Assembly (NCBI GenBank): GCA_964473525.1
Contig: CAYYPK010000002.1
Location: 62,001 to 126,000 of the forward strand
Length of the DNA: 64,000 nucleotides
Source: GCA-2687025 sp964473525
Lineage (GTDB): Bacteria; Poribacteria; WGA-4E; GCA-2687025
Reading direction: 5' to 3'
The notes beneath the pieces were generated by a model, which ran no database searches, was not told where the DNA came from, and was given only the letters and a program-made list of their open reading frames with translations. The position numbers and the translations under genes are program-made. Below, piece by piece: positions 49,552 through 58,643 of the stretch; the stretch's first letter is position 1; every line of letters starts with the position of its first letter.

Positions 49552-50163
49552 TCAGTCCGGGTCGAGCACCTGACCCAGCTGGCCGACGGTGACCTTGCCA
49601 CCCTTGTAGTGCAGGTGGCGTTCGGCCACGATGGGCTGCGTGCTGACGAGCTCGACCGTGCCGCGTACGTTGCCCATTTCCTTCTCGTCCACGTCCCACC
49701 AGCGAAACGGCCGGATGTTGCGGGAGCGCTGGCGCGCCACGCCGCCCTGACTGTTCCTGACGGTGATGGACACGTGCGCGTCGGCTTCGCTCACATTGAG
49801 GATGCGGAACCAGTCCAACGCCCCGGGCACCAGCTCAGGGAAGAACAGGCGGCGACCCACCGTCTTGCTTTCCGGGGATGCCCCGGCAAAGTCCAGTACC
49901 TCGGTGTTCCTGTGCATGTGCCGTTCGGCGACGATGGGCTGGTCGGCGGTGATCGTGAGCGAGGCGCTGACCGTGATGTCCTGCACCGAGGGTAGCCAAC
50001 CCGCGAAAGGGGCGACCCTGTGCTCCTGCGACCAGATTGCCTGTGCCTCGCCGTTCTTGGCCAGGCAGGTCACCCGCGTCGGCGCGTTGCCGACGTTCAC
50101 GACCTGTATCCAGTCGTTCCAGATAGGGCCGAGTTCGGCGAAATACAGTGTTCGTGCGGGCAT
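49552..50163 (-). CDS. Two-repeat beta protein with a V-A-E-R-H motif
   Basis: A 203-residue protein made of two related halves: YFAELGPIWNDWIQVVNVGN through TITADQPIVAERHMH, and FFPELVPGALDWFRILNVSE through LVSTQPIVAERHLHYKGG. Each half looks like a beta-sandwich of about 95 residues. The pattern (E-W/L-N, then piVAER) resembles repeat proteins found on cell surfaces of Chloroflexi and Actinobacteria (DUF5719-like); here no signal peptide is visible. It ends 3 bp from the SppA stop, convergently. The start at 50163 has no clear ribosome site. A binding role is likely; no more can be said. Confidence 0.75.
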   Translation of the reverse strand: MPARTLYFAELGPIWNDWIQVVNVGNAPTRVTCLAKNGEAQAIWSQEHRVAPFAGWLPSVQDITVSASLTITADQPIVAERHMHRNTEVLDFAGASPESKTVGRRLFFPELVPGALDWFRILNVSEADAHVSITVRNSQGGVARQRSRNIRPFRWWDVDEKEMGNVRGTVELVSTQPIVAERHLHYKGGKVTVGQLGQVLDPD

Positions 50164-50319
50164 AGGCGGGCTCCTCGCGGCGTCTGCGCCACGAGCTGAG
50201 TCTAGCAGTCGACACGTCGAGGGTCAACTTGCGCGCCCGGCAGCCGGACGCGGGCACAGCCAGGCCCGACGGCGCCTCTTGTGAACGCCGCGGGAGTAAC
50301 CTCATCGTGTTGGGTTGGG

Positions 50320-50396
<77 letters not shown>

Positions 50397-50430
50397 ACGC
50401 TGAGGATGGTAGTCAACCGGCCGCAGGTTT

Positions 50431-51045
50431 TCAAGCGCCCGCATCGGCGAGCAACGCCAGCAGCGTGCGCCTCAGTCCGCGCACGGCCAGCGACCGGTGG
50501 CTGATCTCGTTCTTGTCCGAGGCGGAGAGTTCGCCGACCGTGCATCCGCGGTCGGGAAGCCCCATGATGGGGTCGTACCCGAAGCCTTGCGAGCCCGCTG
50601 GCGCCTCCGCTATGACGCCTTCGCAGAACCCCTCGGTTTCAGCGTGGACACGGTCGCCGCGCGTGAGGGCCATGTGGCACGCGAACCGCGCGGTTCTGCG
50701 TTCAGCGGGAATTCCGGCGAGCTCGGCAAGTAGCTTCGCGATTCTGTCCGCGTCGGTGACGTCGTCGCCGCCGTACCGCGCGGAGTGGATGCCTGGCCGC
50801 CCGTCCAGCGCGTCGACTACCAGGCCGGAGTCGTCCGCGAGAGCCCATCCACCGGTGACGGAGCTCACGTGCAGCGCCTTGATGCGCGCGTTCTCGGCGA
50901 AGGTGGCGCCATCCTCGACAGCGGGAGGGATGTCCGGGTACTCGCGCAGACTCACGAAGTCGATGCCGCGGACTCCCATGGCCTCCACGATGGCGGCGAT
51001 CTCTTCCCGCTTGTGCTCGTTAGACGTCGCTAGAACGCACTGCAT
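50431..51045 (-). CDS. rdgB: XTP/dITP pyrophosphatase (RdgB/HAM1)
   Basis: A 204-residue house-cleaning enzyme that hydrolyses deaminated purine triphosphates. Visible motifs are LATSNEHKREEI (phosphate-binding SNE/K), the acidic metal motif FAENARIKAL followed by ALADDSGLVVDALDGRPG (typical DDSGL), YGGDDVTDADR, and QGFGYDPIMGLPDRGCTVGELSASDKNEISHRSLA. The start MQCVLATSNEHK at 51045 is the family-normal start. It overlaps the rph gene end by 26 bp, in a conserved rph-rdgB pair, so they are coupled. Confidence 0.95.
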   Translation of the reverse strand: MQCVLATSNEHKREEIAAIVEAMGVRGIDFVSLREYPDIPPAVEDGATFAENARIKALHVSSVTGGWALADDSGLVVDALDGRPGIHSARYGGDDVTDADRIAKLLAELAGIPAERRTARFACHMALTRGDRVHAETEGFCEGVIAEAPAGSQGFGYDPIMGLPDRGCTVGELSASDKNEISHRSLAVRGLRRTLLALLADAGA

Positions 51046-51781
51046 CACGGCCCTCGAGGAGTAGCGCCTTCTGGAGGCTGACAAGCTGCTGCACGCCCGA
51101 CCCGGCAAGGTCGAGGAGGCTGTCCATCTGCTCGCGGGAGAACGTCACGCCCTCTCCCGTGCCTTGCACCTCAATGTACTCGCCCGCGCCGTTCATCACG
51201 ACGTTCATGTCGACATCGGCCTTCGAGTCTTCGACGTATGGTAGGTCGAGCACGGCGGCGCCGTTCACCACCCCCACGCTTACCGCCGCGACGAACTCGC
51301 GGATGGGGAACACCCCCTTCAGCGCGCCGTCGTCACGGAGCTTCTCGCACGCGGTCATGAGCGCGACGAAGGCGCCGGTGATGGACGCGCATCGCGTCCC
51401 GCCGTCGGCCTGTAGCACATCGCAATCGAGCCAGATGGTCCGGTCACCGAGGGCGTCCAGATCCGTCACAGCCCGGAGCGAGCGGCCTATCAGCCGCTGG
51501 ATCTCCTGGGTTCGGCCGCCAACGCCACCCCGGCTCGCCTCTCGCTGCGTACGCTGAGGCGTCGACCCAGGCAGCATCGAGTATTCTCCGGTCACCCACC
51601 CGCGTCCCCGATGGCCTTGCTCCCGCATGAAGCGCGGCGCGCGGTCCTCGATGGAGGCGGTGCACAGCACGCGCGTGTCCCCGACCGTGATGAGGGCCGA
51701 ACCGGCTGCGAACTTCGCGTACCCTCGCTGAATCTCGACCGGCCGCAACTCATCGGCGGCGCGACCGTCCACACGGCTCAT
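51020..51781 (-). CDS. rph: Ribonuclease PH
   Basis: RNase PH trims tRNA 3' ends by phosphorolysis. The 253-residue protein has DELRPVEIQRGYAKFAAGSAL, TASIEDRAPRFMREQGHRGRGWVTGEYSMLPGST (split here as the catalytic region with RGWVTGEYSM), TQREASRGGVGGRTQEIQRLIGRSLRA, DCDVLQADGGTRCASITGAFV and YVEDSKADVDMNVVM, all canonical. The start at 51781 (MSRVDGRAADELRP) follows a GAGGAC-type site. Overlaps rdgB downstream by 26 bp. The longer frame to 51877 lacks conserved residues. The usual partner arrangement with rdgB is found in many bacteria. Confidence 0.95.
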   Translation of the reverse strand: MSRVDGRAADELRPVEIQRGYAKFAAGSALITVGDTRVLCTASIEDRAPRFMREQGHRGRGWVTGEYSMLPGSTPQRTQREASRGGVGGRTQEIQRLIGRSLRAVTDLDALGDRTIWLDCDVLQADGGTRCASITGAFVALMTACEKLRDDGALKGVFPIREFVAAVSVGVVNGAAVLDLPYVEDSKADVDMNVVMNGAGEYIEVQGTGEGVTFSREQMDSLLDLAGSGVQQLVSLQKALLLEGRDAVRSSDV

Positions 51782-51951
51782 GTCCTCGGTCCTTCTGGAT
51801 ACAGGTAGGCGTTGGAACGGAATGGGGTCAGACGTTGGGCCTGCGCGCGTCAGGATGGTATCCGCGCGTCGCGACACGGGTCAAAGCTGTACGGTGTCGG
51901 CGAGCCGTCGCGCGAGGGAGGGACAGACTAGGGCCGTCTGCGAGGCTGACC

Positions 51952-52884
51952 CTACATGCGGGCGAGTAACTCGTCCCGCTTGTTCTCGAATTGCGGCGTG
52001 GTGATGATGTCGCGCTCACGCAGCCGTGCGAGCTGCTCGATCTGGTCTGGGATCGACGGCCCGTCCGCGACACCGCTGCCGAGCGTCGTGCCCTCGTCCA
52101 TGTCCTCGTCATCATCGTCCATGGCTTCGTCGGGGCTGCCGAACAGGCCCTGAATCATGGCCTTCCCCATCACGTTCATGAGCATGGCGAACATCGCCAG
52201 ACCGCACAGCGATGTGAGCGCTGCGACCATCCGGCCCCAGAACGACTCAGGCGACATGTCCCCGTACCCTACCGTCGTCATCGTCACGATGGCCCACCAC
52301 ATGGTCGTGGGGATGTCCGTGAACTTCGTGTCGACGCGTCCGCCCTCGGCGTAGAAGACGAGCGTGCTCGAGATGATGAGGATGGAGAACATCGCGATGA
52401 GATAGATCTGGAGATCCATCTTCAGCGTGCCGTACTTCTGCTCCTTGATGGACTCAACGTCTGCCGCGACGCGTTTCGCGAGCTTCAGGATCCGCATCAA
52501 ACGCAGGAAGCGCAGCACGCGCGCGACCTTCATCTGCTGCAAGTCGATGAAATTGATGAGCGACGGGACGATCGCCAGCAGGTCGATCATGCCCCACCAG
52601 CCGAAGATGTACGACCGCCGCGGCCGTGTGACGTAGATGTTCCCTATGTACTCGACCAGGAAGATCGAGACGACGATGATCTCGGATATGCGGAAGAAGC
52701 GGTCGTGCGCCTGTTCCCACCCGCCGATCGACTCGAGGACGATGGTCGCGATCGAGTAGAATATGACGGCCATCACGAAGTTGCTGACGATGCCGTACGT
52801 CCGCGACTTCTGATTTTCGAACGCTTCGCGGATCCAGTAATCCACCCGGCCTGCCGACGCGGCCTCGCGTGTGTTCTCGTGCAT
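51952..52884 (-). CDS. Voltage-sensor-type potassium channel with a C-terminal SHOCT-like motif
   Basis: A 310-residue ion channel of the 6-helix type. S1-S4: NFVMAVIFYSIATIVLESI, IIVVSIFLVEYIGNIYV, YIFGWWGMIDLLAIVPSLINF, and RVLRFLRLMRILKLAKR with Arg/Lys every third residue. The pore has TTVGYGDMSPES. After the sixth helix is a stretch of acidic residues (AMDDDDEDMDEG) and then SIPDQIEQLARLRERDIITTPQFENKRDELLARM, whose end matches the SHOCT motif; long run split: EQLARLRERDIITTPQF and ENKRDELLA. TTG at 52887 and ATG at 52884 are adjacent; AGGGGG favours the ATG. A second, unlike potassium channel is at 2165. Confidence 0.9.
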   Translation of the reverse strand: MHENTREAASAGRVDYWIREAFENQKSRTYGIVSNFVMAVIFYSIATIVLESIGGWEQAHDRFFRISEIIVVSIFLVEYIGNIYVTRPRRSYIFGWWGMIDLLAIVPSLINFIDLQQMKVARVLRFLRLMRILKLAKRVAADVESIKEQKYGTLKMDLQIYLIAMFSILIISSTLVFYAEGGRVDTKFTDIPTTMWWAIVTMTTVGYGDMSPESFWGRMVAALTSLCGLAMFAMLMNVMGKAMIQGLFGSPDEAMDDDDEDMDEGTTLGSGVADGPSIPDQIEQLARLRERDIITTPQFENKRDELLARM

Positions 52885-53070
52885 CAATCCCCCTAATGAG
52901 GCGGACGGGTGCGCATGTGGGCGCGACTAACCCTGGCCGGACGTAGGGTAGTAAACCAGACTTCGACGGCGCCGACAAGGCCGTGCGGAGTGGACGCCTC
53001 GTGCCCGTGATGGGCGCCCACAACCGCGAGCAACTGTGCTGGCGTCGCGGACGCGGCGCCGCGCGCCGGT
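52885..53070. other. Intergenic region between the K+ channel and the SNF2 gene
   Basis: About 186 bp upstream of the channel gene, on the same strand as the SNF2 gene that ends at 53071. I see no terminator, promoter or tRNA. The GC-rich run GCGCCGCGCGCCGG near 53050 could fold weakly. Confidence 0.3.
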
Positions 53071-54792
53071 CTACGACGCTGCCGTCCGGGCAGTGGCGAG
53101 CGCTGGGTCGAGTCCCAGCAGCCCGAAGTAGTCGCCGTCCGACAGACCGGCGTCCGGCCGATCCGGTCGCTTGCCCTCGTTGAAGCGCGTGAGTAGGGAT
53201 TCCTTATCCCCGAGGATCTTGTCCACGCGTTCCTCAATGGTACCTGTCATCACGAGACGATGCACCATCACCGCGCGCGTCTGTCCCATTCGGTACGCGC
53301 GGTCCTCCGCCTGGCGCTCAATGGCGGGGTTCCACCAGCGGTCGTAGTGGTAAACGTACGACGCCTCCTGAAGGTTCAGCCCAACGCCCCCAGCCTGGAG
53401 CGAGATGAGGAGCAGCGGCGGGCCCTCGTCGGATTTAAACGTCCGCACGACGTCGTCCTTCTGCGCCCTCGTCATACCGCCGTGGTACATCAGTGGGTCA
53501 TGCACCGAGAGGCGCTCGGCGAGGAAGTCCAGCGTCTGCTTATACTGCGAGAAGACTAACGCCTTCTCCCCGCGTTGCACGATGACGTCGAGGGAGTCAC
53601 GCAAGTACTCGAGCTTGGCGCTCTCGCCCGTCTCCGGGTCGTAGTTGCATATCTGCTTGAGTCGCGTCAGCAGGGCAAGCACGTGCTGCAGCGTCACCGT
53701 CTCGCCGAGATTCTGGAGGTAGACCGTACCGGCTTCCTCGGCTGCCCGGTACGCCTCCTGCTGCGACGGCGTCATCTCCATCCGAACCGTGTGCGCGGTC
53801 TTGGGGGGCAACTCCGTCAAGACGGTCGTCTTCTCCCTGCGCAGCACGAACGACCCGAGCTGCGCGCGCGCCGTCTCGGGCTCGGTGTCCTCGGACACCG
53901 CGACGTCCGCGTCCAGGAATTCGACGATGGACGCGAGGTCCGACAGCCCGTTCTCAATGGGCGTTCCTGTCAGGCACCACGACGCCTTGCGTGGGATGCC
54001 CTTGATCGCCTTGGATGTGAACGTCTCGGAGTTCTTTATGCGCTGCGCCTCGTCCAGGACGATGAGATCCAGCGGCCCCGCCGGCATGAGCTCGAGGTCG
54101 TTGCGCATGAGCTCGTAGTTGGCGATGAGGACATGGGCGGGACCGTTCCACTGCCCTCGCCGCTGCTCGGCGTTCCCCTGAACGACCGTGGCGGCGATCT
54201 CCGGCGCCCACGTGTCGAATTCGGCCTTCCAGTTCGTCTTCAGGCCTGCTGGACACACGACGAGCGCGCGGGTAACGTGCCCGCTCCCAAGCAGCGTCCG
54301 CATCGCGACGATGGTCTGCACCGTCTTGCCGAGACCCATGTCGTCGGCTAGCAGGGCGGATCTGCGCCTCGCCAGGAACGACACGCCCTCCGCCTGGTAC
54401 GGGTAGAGAGCGTGCGGCAGGTCGAATCCGCGTGTGAGCACATCCTTCAGCGGCGGCATTAGCAGCATGTAGTAGTCCCACGCCGGGTCTACTCCTGGCT
54501 GCGCGTGCGCCGCCGCTCCCGCGATGGGTCGTACCGATCCGCTGTCCAGGCCGCTGAATGGCCCAGCCTCCTCGAGCTCGGCCGCAGTCGCTGTCGCGGG
54601 GACGAAGCTGGCCCCGCGCGTCGCTGGCAACGGGGGCGCCGTCGCGACCGCTCGGGCCACGATCGCGGAATGTGGACCCAGGCCTTTGACGTCGACGTGA
54701 GGGCCGCCGACATCAATCGAGCGGATGGCTACCGGGCCGGGCCGCTTTGTGGGCGCCGCGACGGCGGCTCGTTCAGCTACGAGAGTCGCCAC
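53071..54792 (-). CDS. SNF2-family helicase-like ATPase
   Basis: A 573-residue Swi2/Snf2 ATPase. The N-terminal 110 residues are low-complexity Ala/Pro-rich. Then come LYPYQAEGVSFLARRRSALLADDMGLGKT (motif I, Walker A, split as LYPYQAEGVSFL and LADDMGLGKTVQT), VCPAGLKTNWKAEF, NYELMRND, IVLDEAQRIKN (DEAQ, motif II), CLTGTPIENGLSDL (motif III); C-terminal: ALVFSQYKQTLDFL, LLISLQAGGVGLNLQEASYV, DRWWNPAIERQAEDRAYRMGQT (motif VI split over DRWWNPAIERQAEDRAYR). It lacks the HARP, bromo or HIRAN additions of chromatin remodellers, so it is a bacterial HepA/RapA-like DNA translocase. Start is a GTG at 54792 sharing a base with the previous gene's TAG. Probably acts with the protein encoded just upstream. 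Confidence 0.93.
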   Translation of the reverse strand: MATLVAERAAVAAPTKRPGPVAIRSIDVGGPHVDVKGLGPHSAIVARAVATAPPLPATRGASFVPATATAAELEEAGPFSGLDSGSVRPIAGAAAHAQPGVDPAWDYYMLLMPPLKDVLTRGFDLPHALYPYQAEGVSFLARRRSALLADDMGLGKTVQTIVAMRTLLGSGHVTRALVVCPAGLKTNWKAEFDTWAPEIAATVVQGNAEQRRGQWNGPAHVLIANYELMRNDLELMPAGPLDLIVLDEAQRIKNSETFTSKAIKGIPRKASWCLTGTPIENGLSDLASIVEFLDADVAVSEDTEPETARAQLGSFVLRREKTTVLTELPPKTAHTVRMEMTPSQQEAYRAAEEAGTVYLQNLGETVTLQHVLALLTRLKQICNYDPETGESAKLEYLRDSLDVIVQRGEKALVFSQYKQTLDFLAERLSVHDPLMYHGGMTRAQKDDVVRTFKSDEGPPLLLISLQAGGVGLNLQEASYVYHYDRWWNPAIERQAEDRAYRMGQTRAVMVHRLVMTGTIEERVDKILGDKESLLTRFNEGKRPDRPDAGLSDGDYFGLLGLDPALATARTAAS

Positions 54793-55682
54793 TACTCACC
54801 CCGGCTTCGGTACATCCACTGTAGGTCTGGCCGTCGCGTGACGGTACCCGACGCGGCCTCCGCTCCCGCCCCGGCGGCAGCGGCGTCCGCATCTGTCGCT
54901 GGGCCGTCCTGCGGCGCCGATGTCGGAGTCGATGGCTGCGGCGTCACCTGCATGCGGCGGTTCGCGGCGTTGATCTGGTTCAGGCGCGCGGCGACACGTG
55001 ACTCGCTTCCCAACCCTCCGCCCCCGGACTCGTGGCTGGCGACGGGCGTCGCAGGGCGCGTGGGGACAACGGTCGACCCGTTCCTGCTGTGTGGCTCTGG
55101 ATCCGCGGCCGCGCTCCGGCGGCGTCGCTCGTCGGCCTTGAGGTTGTGGATGCCTTGCAGGATCGCCTCGACGCGCTCGAACGGCTCGTCCAGCCGCATG
55201 GTCCGCGAGGCTTCGGTGAGGACGCCCTCGAGCGCCGCGAGCCCGGCCGGATCCGCGGGGACCGACTGGAGCGCCGCGATGCGTTCACCGTCCGCCTCGA
55301 CCGGCAGGACGACCCTACCGGGGAGTTCAGGCAGGAACACGCCATCCGGCGCGGTGTGCAAGTGCGCGACACGGGTCTCCTGTCGCCCCGCCAGATGCTC
55401 CCAGAGGCGTGCGGCGGAGAAGTCCTCGACGAGCAGGATGCCCGGCTTCTGCTGCACGGACTTCCACAGCGAAGCCGCCATCGTCACCGCCAGGGCTTCC
55501 TCGTGGCTCGTCTCGCCGTAGAGCATGCGCTGCGTCTCGGTCATCTCCACCGGGTCGGTGTACCGGAACTCGATCGGTATGCCGCGATGGTTGGTGACGA
55601 GGAAGCCCGCGACGGACATCTCGCTGGCAGGACTCTCGATCCACGCGTGGTAGCCCAGGAGGACTTCACGGGTCGCACTCAT
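54792..55682 (-). CDS. Protein of unknown function coupled to the SNF2 helicase
   Basis: A 296-residue protein, start at the ATG 55680-55682 with GAGG 7 nt upstream. The N-terminal 140 residues are a folded domain (LLGYHAWIESPASEMSVAGF, FLVTNHRGIPIEFRYTDPV, LAVTMAASLWKSVQQKPGIL, LVEDFSAARLWEHLAG, DGVFLPELPGRVVLPVEADG). The C-terminal 120 residues are low-complexity Ala/Pro/Gln/Ser, probably unfolded. Its stop codon overlaps the SNF2 start by one base (TAGTG), a clear sign of coupling. I do not recognise a family; it might be a substrate adaptor or DNA-binding partner of the translocase. Alternative: the folded half resembles phage or CRISPR accessory proteins only superficially. Confidence 0.75.
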   Translation of the reverse strand: MSATREVLLGYHAWIESPASEMSVAGFLVTNHRGIPIEFRYTDPVEMTETQRMLYGETSHEEALAVTMAASLWKSVQQKPGILLVEDFSAARLWEHLAGRQETRVAHLHTAPDGVFLPELPGRVVLPVEADGERIAALQSVPADPAGLAALEGVLTEASRTMRLDEPFERVEAILQGIHNLKADERRRRSAAADPEPHSRNGSTVVPTRPATPVASHESGGGGLGSESRVAARLNQINAANRRMQVTPQPSTPTSAPQDGPATDADAAAAGAGAEAASGTVTRRPDLQWMYRSRGE

Positions 55683-55822
55683 GCATTGGCCTCGCTGTCT
55701 CGTGTCCGACGGTGTGGACGTTCGGAGAGAAACACGCGAGAACCGACGCGGCGGTTTCACCTTGGCCGCGCAATGTGAAGGTTACGCCTTAAGCGGCGCG
55801 ATCGGGCGCAAATCCGACCCGC

Positions 55823-56632
55823 CTACAGCCATGCGTCGAGGCCGAAAAGCTTGCGCGCAAGCGGCGTCATGGCGGCCAGTTGCGCTTCGCTGAACCTGTC
55901 CTCGGTTGTGCGAGCGCGGGCCGCGGCGTCCTCGTCGAGATGGCGATACCGCGTGAACTGGACCACACGGGGCAACCCGAGGCGGTTCCGACTGGCGGCG
56001 TGGGGCATCAGATGGTGCATCATCACGAAGTCGCCGGCTTCGGCGGTGATCTCGATCGACGCCGGGTAGTCGTCGAAGGTCTTCGGGAACTCGACCTCGC
56101 CGCGCGAGGCCTGATCCAGCGCCCGTTCGGCGACGATAGCAGGTCCGCCCGGGATGACGTGTATCCCCGCGCCGCCGGCGTCCACGTTCGACAGGTAGTA
56201 GCAGCCGCCGATGCCGACCTTGTTCCGCAGCGTCGTTTCGTCGATGACATCTGGGCGGTGCATGTCCAGATGCAGACGCTGGCTCAGCGTCGGCCCCGAC
56301 GTGTCCTTCAGCGTGATCCCCACGGACCCGTCACCAACGCCCAGGAACTCGTGACCAAAAATGTCGCTCGCGGCGCCGTAGAGGCGCTCGGACGCGAGCA
56401 GCGGGATCAGCTCCGGCGTGTAGTAGCTGTGGTTGCCGTCCGGGTTGTGGGGCTTGATCCGGCCGCCGTGCGACGAGTAGCGCTCCGGCAGGTCGAGGTC
56501 GGCTGGGAGAAGACCCATGATGGCGGCGTGGCCTGCCTGCGTCTCTTCAGGCGTGGCCGCCGCCTTGACGAGGGCGTAACCTTCAGTCCAGAAGTGGTCG
56601 ACCTCGGCGACGCTGAGTACCTTGTTTGCCAT
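55823..56632 (-). CDS. Phytanoyl-CoA dioxygenase-family protein (PhyH), copy 2
   Basis: A 269-residue Fe(II)/2-oxoglutarate dioxygenase. Iron ligands are His121 and Asp123 in RLHLDMHRP and His211 in LMPHAASRN; the 2-oxoglutarate Arg is Arg222 in LPRVVQF. AGGAGGT 4 nt before the ATG at 56632 supports the start. It shares no close sequence with the copy at 24722 beyond the fold. Between His/Asp and the distal His it has GAGIHVIPGGPAIVAERAL, different from copy 1. The substrate is unknown. It lies 48 bp downstream of the double-vWA gene on the same strand, so it is probably in the same transcript. Confidence 0.9.
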   Translation of the reverse strand: MANKVLSVAEVDHFWTEGYALVKAAATPEETQAGHAAIMGLLPADLDLPERYSSHGGRIKPHNPDGNHSYYTPELIPLLASERLYGAASDIFGHEFLGVGDGSVGITLKDTSGPTLSQRLHLDMHRPDVIDETTLRNKVGIGGCYYLSNVDAGGAGIHVIPGGPAIVAERALDQASRGEVEFPKTFDDYPASIEITAEAGDFVMMHHLMPHAASRNRLGLPRVVQFTRYRHLDEDAAARARTTEDRFSEAQLAAMTPLARKLFGLDAWL

Positions 56633-56680
56633 GCGGACCTCCTGTCGATTCGCGCGTCGTGATCCCGTTGCGGAGTTCTC

Positions 56681-58540
56681 CTACTCGCCGGGAAGTCTCT
56701 TCGTATGCGCTGACGGCATCGGCAGCACATCGCCGCCCGACGCCTTGACGGCCTGCGCGAGCGCGCGCAGCGCTGGGTCGCCGCCGCCGGCTGTCTGGGG
56801 CAGGAAGCCGTAGAAGCGCACCCCCGACGCTCCCATCAGCTGGACTGCCGCGTCTATGTCCGTCGAATCGCCTGACGGCGGCTCGTCCGTGATGATGATG
56901 CCTATCCGCGGGACGCCCTTGCGCGCGGGAGCGGCAAGACCAGCCGCGATGGCGTCCAAGAGGCGTTCGTCACCGACGGCGGGATACTGGAGCATCGGCT
57001 GGACGTAGTCAATACTCGTGACTGGCGCGCCAACGTCCGCGCCGTTGACGCCGCTCCCCGTCACGCCGCGGGCGGTAGCGAATCGGACGACGGTATATGC
57101 CGGCGCCACGCCGCCCAGTGCGAGCGCGCTATCGAACACGCTGAGGCCGAACAGCGAGGCGCGCAGCCTGCCTTGCATGCTTCTGCTCACGTCGATGAGC
57201 AGCAGGACATCCGTTGGGGCGAACTCTGAGCCGGGCCTGGGGCCTATCCACCTTATGGCGTCACCTGCGATGCGACGGAAGTCTGTGTCGAACGCGCGCT
57301 TGGGCAGGACGACCGCCGTTGGGCCATCGTCCCCGCTCAGGCGCACGCGCTTATTCGTCGGGATGGTCTGGAAGAGCCCGCCTGTCTTCTCAGCCAGCGC
57401 CTTCTGGAACGCCTCGCCTACGCCTAGAACCTGCACGCGGACGGCGGCGGACATCGTCTCGGAGAGCACGCGGTCGCGCATCTCCTGCGCGGCCCCCGCC
57501 GCCTCCCACTTGGTCGTCGCTGGCTCGTCGGTCACGAACACCATCGCCTTGTCGGCGTCGGCGCGGAACCGAGTCAGTTGCATGGTCTGCACGAGGGCGT
57601 CCAGCGCGCGTTCGTTGCCGACGACCCCGAGTGACTCGAGGCGCGTCCGCAACGTCTGCGGGTCCACCGACCAACCTGACAACTCGACCTTGGCGCCGGT
57701 GCCCAACTCACGGAACGCCGCGACGCCGAGCTGGTACTCGATGTCCTCGGCGTCCAGTCGATCCGTCATGCTGAACAGATGCTCCGCGACGGCGCGGATG
57801 TTGTCCGCCATGCTGCCACTGGTGTCGATGACGAACAGCACGTCGACCTTGCCGGTGACGTTGCCGGTCGCGAGGTTGTCGCCAATGCGCGCCAACGCGT
57901 CCCGGAAGGGGGATCCCATCGCCGTGCCCGAGCCGTCGCCCTGGCCCTGTCCCTCGCCCGTCCCAGATCCTCCTGGTAGACCCACGGCGGCCGTGCCGGC
58001 GGAGTCCGCGACGTTCCGACCCCCTGAACCACGCGGCCGCACGACGCCGGTGACGGCGCCCTGTCCTGGCGTCGGCTTAGATGACAGACTGGTCACCGCT
58101 GACAGCGCCGTCGCGTCGGTTCGCGTTCTAGCCGCGGTCGTGACGACGTCGACTTCCTTCGATATGGTGGGCGCCTCGGGATTTGCTGGGTTCACGATCT
58201 GACGGTCGGCGAATTCGATCGTCTGCGGGACCGGCGACGATATCTGCTTCCAGTCTGGCGCCGCGGGACTGGCCTGCGCCACACGCACGAGCCGCTTGAG
58301 CTGACGCTCCGGGCGGGGCTCCTCGCGAAGGGGCGCCACGAATTCGACCGCCATCGCAAGGTCGACATCGCGGTGCTTTGTCGTCGCGGTGGTGAGGACG
58401 AAAAGCGCCACCATCGCAAGTAGCGTGTGGATCACGATGGACAGCACGATCGGAGAACGCCGCTTGCGTCGCGTTCGACTGCCACGACCTACCCACAAGG
58501 GCGCTGGCAGTCCCGTTCCTCCTCGTCGTCGACGCGCCAT
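56681..58540 (-). CDS. Membrane-anchored protein with two von Willebrand A domains
   Basis: A 619-residue protein. Residues 31-52 are a membrane anchor (IVLSIVIHTLLAMVALFVLT), preceded by Arg-rich residues, then a proline- and glycine-rich linker to about residue 225, ending in GSGTGEGQGQGDGSGT. Two vWA domains follow, each with an intact MIDAS motif: Asp239-x-Ser241-x-Ser243 (VIDTSGSMADN) and Asp450-x-Ser452-x-Ser454 (LIDVSRSMQGR). The N-terminal layout (short anchor, then Pro-rich linker) resembles TonB. The start at 58540 has GGGAGAG 7 nt upstream; an earlier ATG at 58546 touches the site. It is 104 bp downstream of a shorter paralogue. The function may be a periplasmic or surface adhesion/complex-assembly scaffold. 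Confidence 0.9.
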   Translation of the reverse strand: MARRRRGGTGLPAPLWVGRGSRTRRKRRSPIVLSIVIHTLLAMVALFVLTTATTKHRDVDLAMAVEFVAPLREEPRPERQLKRLVRVAQASPAAPDWKQISSPVPQTIEFADRQIVNPANPEAPTISKEVDVVTTAARTRTDATALSAVTSLSSKPTPGQGAVTGVVRPRGSGGRNVADSAGTAAVGLPGGSGTGEGQGQGDGSGTAMGSPFRDALARIGDNLATGNVTGKVDVLFVIDTSGSMADNIRAVAEHLFSMTDRLDAEDIEYQLGVAAFRELGTGAKVELSGWSVDPQTLRTRLESLGVVGNERALDALVQTMQLTRFRADADKAMVFVTDEPATTKWEAAGAAQEMRDRVLSETMSAAVRVQVLGVGEAFQKALAEKTGGLFQTIPTNKRVRLSGDDGPTAVVLPKRAFDTDFRRIAGDAIRWIGPRPGSEFAPTDVLLLIDVSRSMQGRLRASLFGLSVFDSALALGGVAPAYTVVRFATARGVTGSGVNGADVGAPVTSIDYVQPMLQYPAVGDERLLDAIAAGLAAPARKGVPRIGIIITDEPPSGDSTDIDAAVQLMGASGVRFYGFLPQTAGGGDPALRALAQAVKASGGDVLPMPSAHTKRLPGE

Positions 58541-58643
58541 ACGCATCTCTCCCGACGTGTATCGGTCGTGGTGTTGCCCTCGACACACACGAGTATACAG
58601 GAGTTGCAGGCGGGCCGACAGTCGGGATCCCGTCTCAGAGGAT

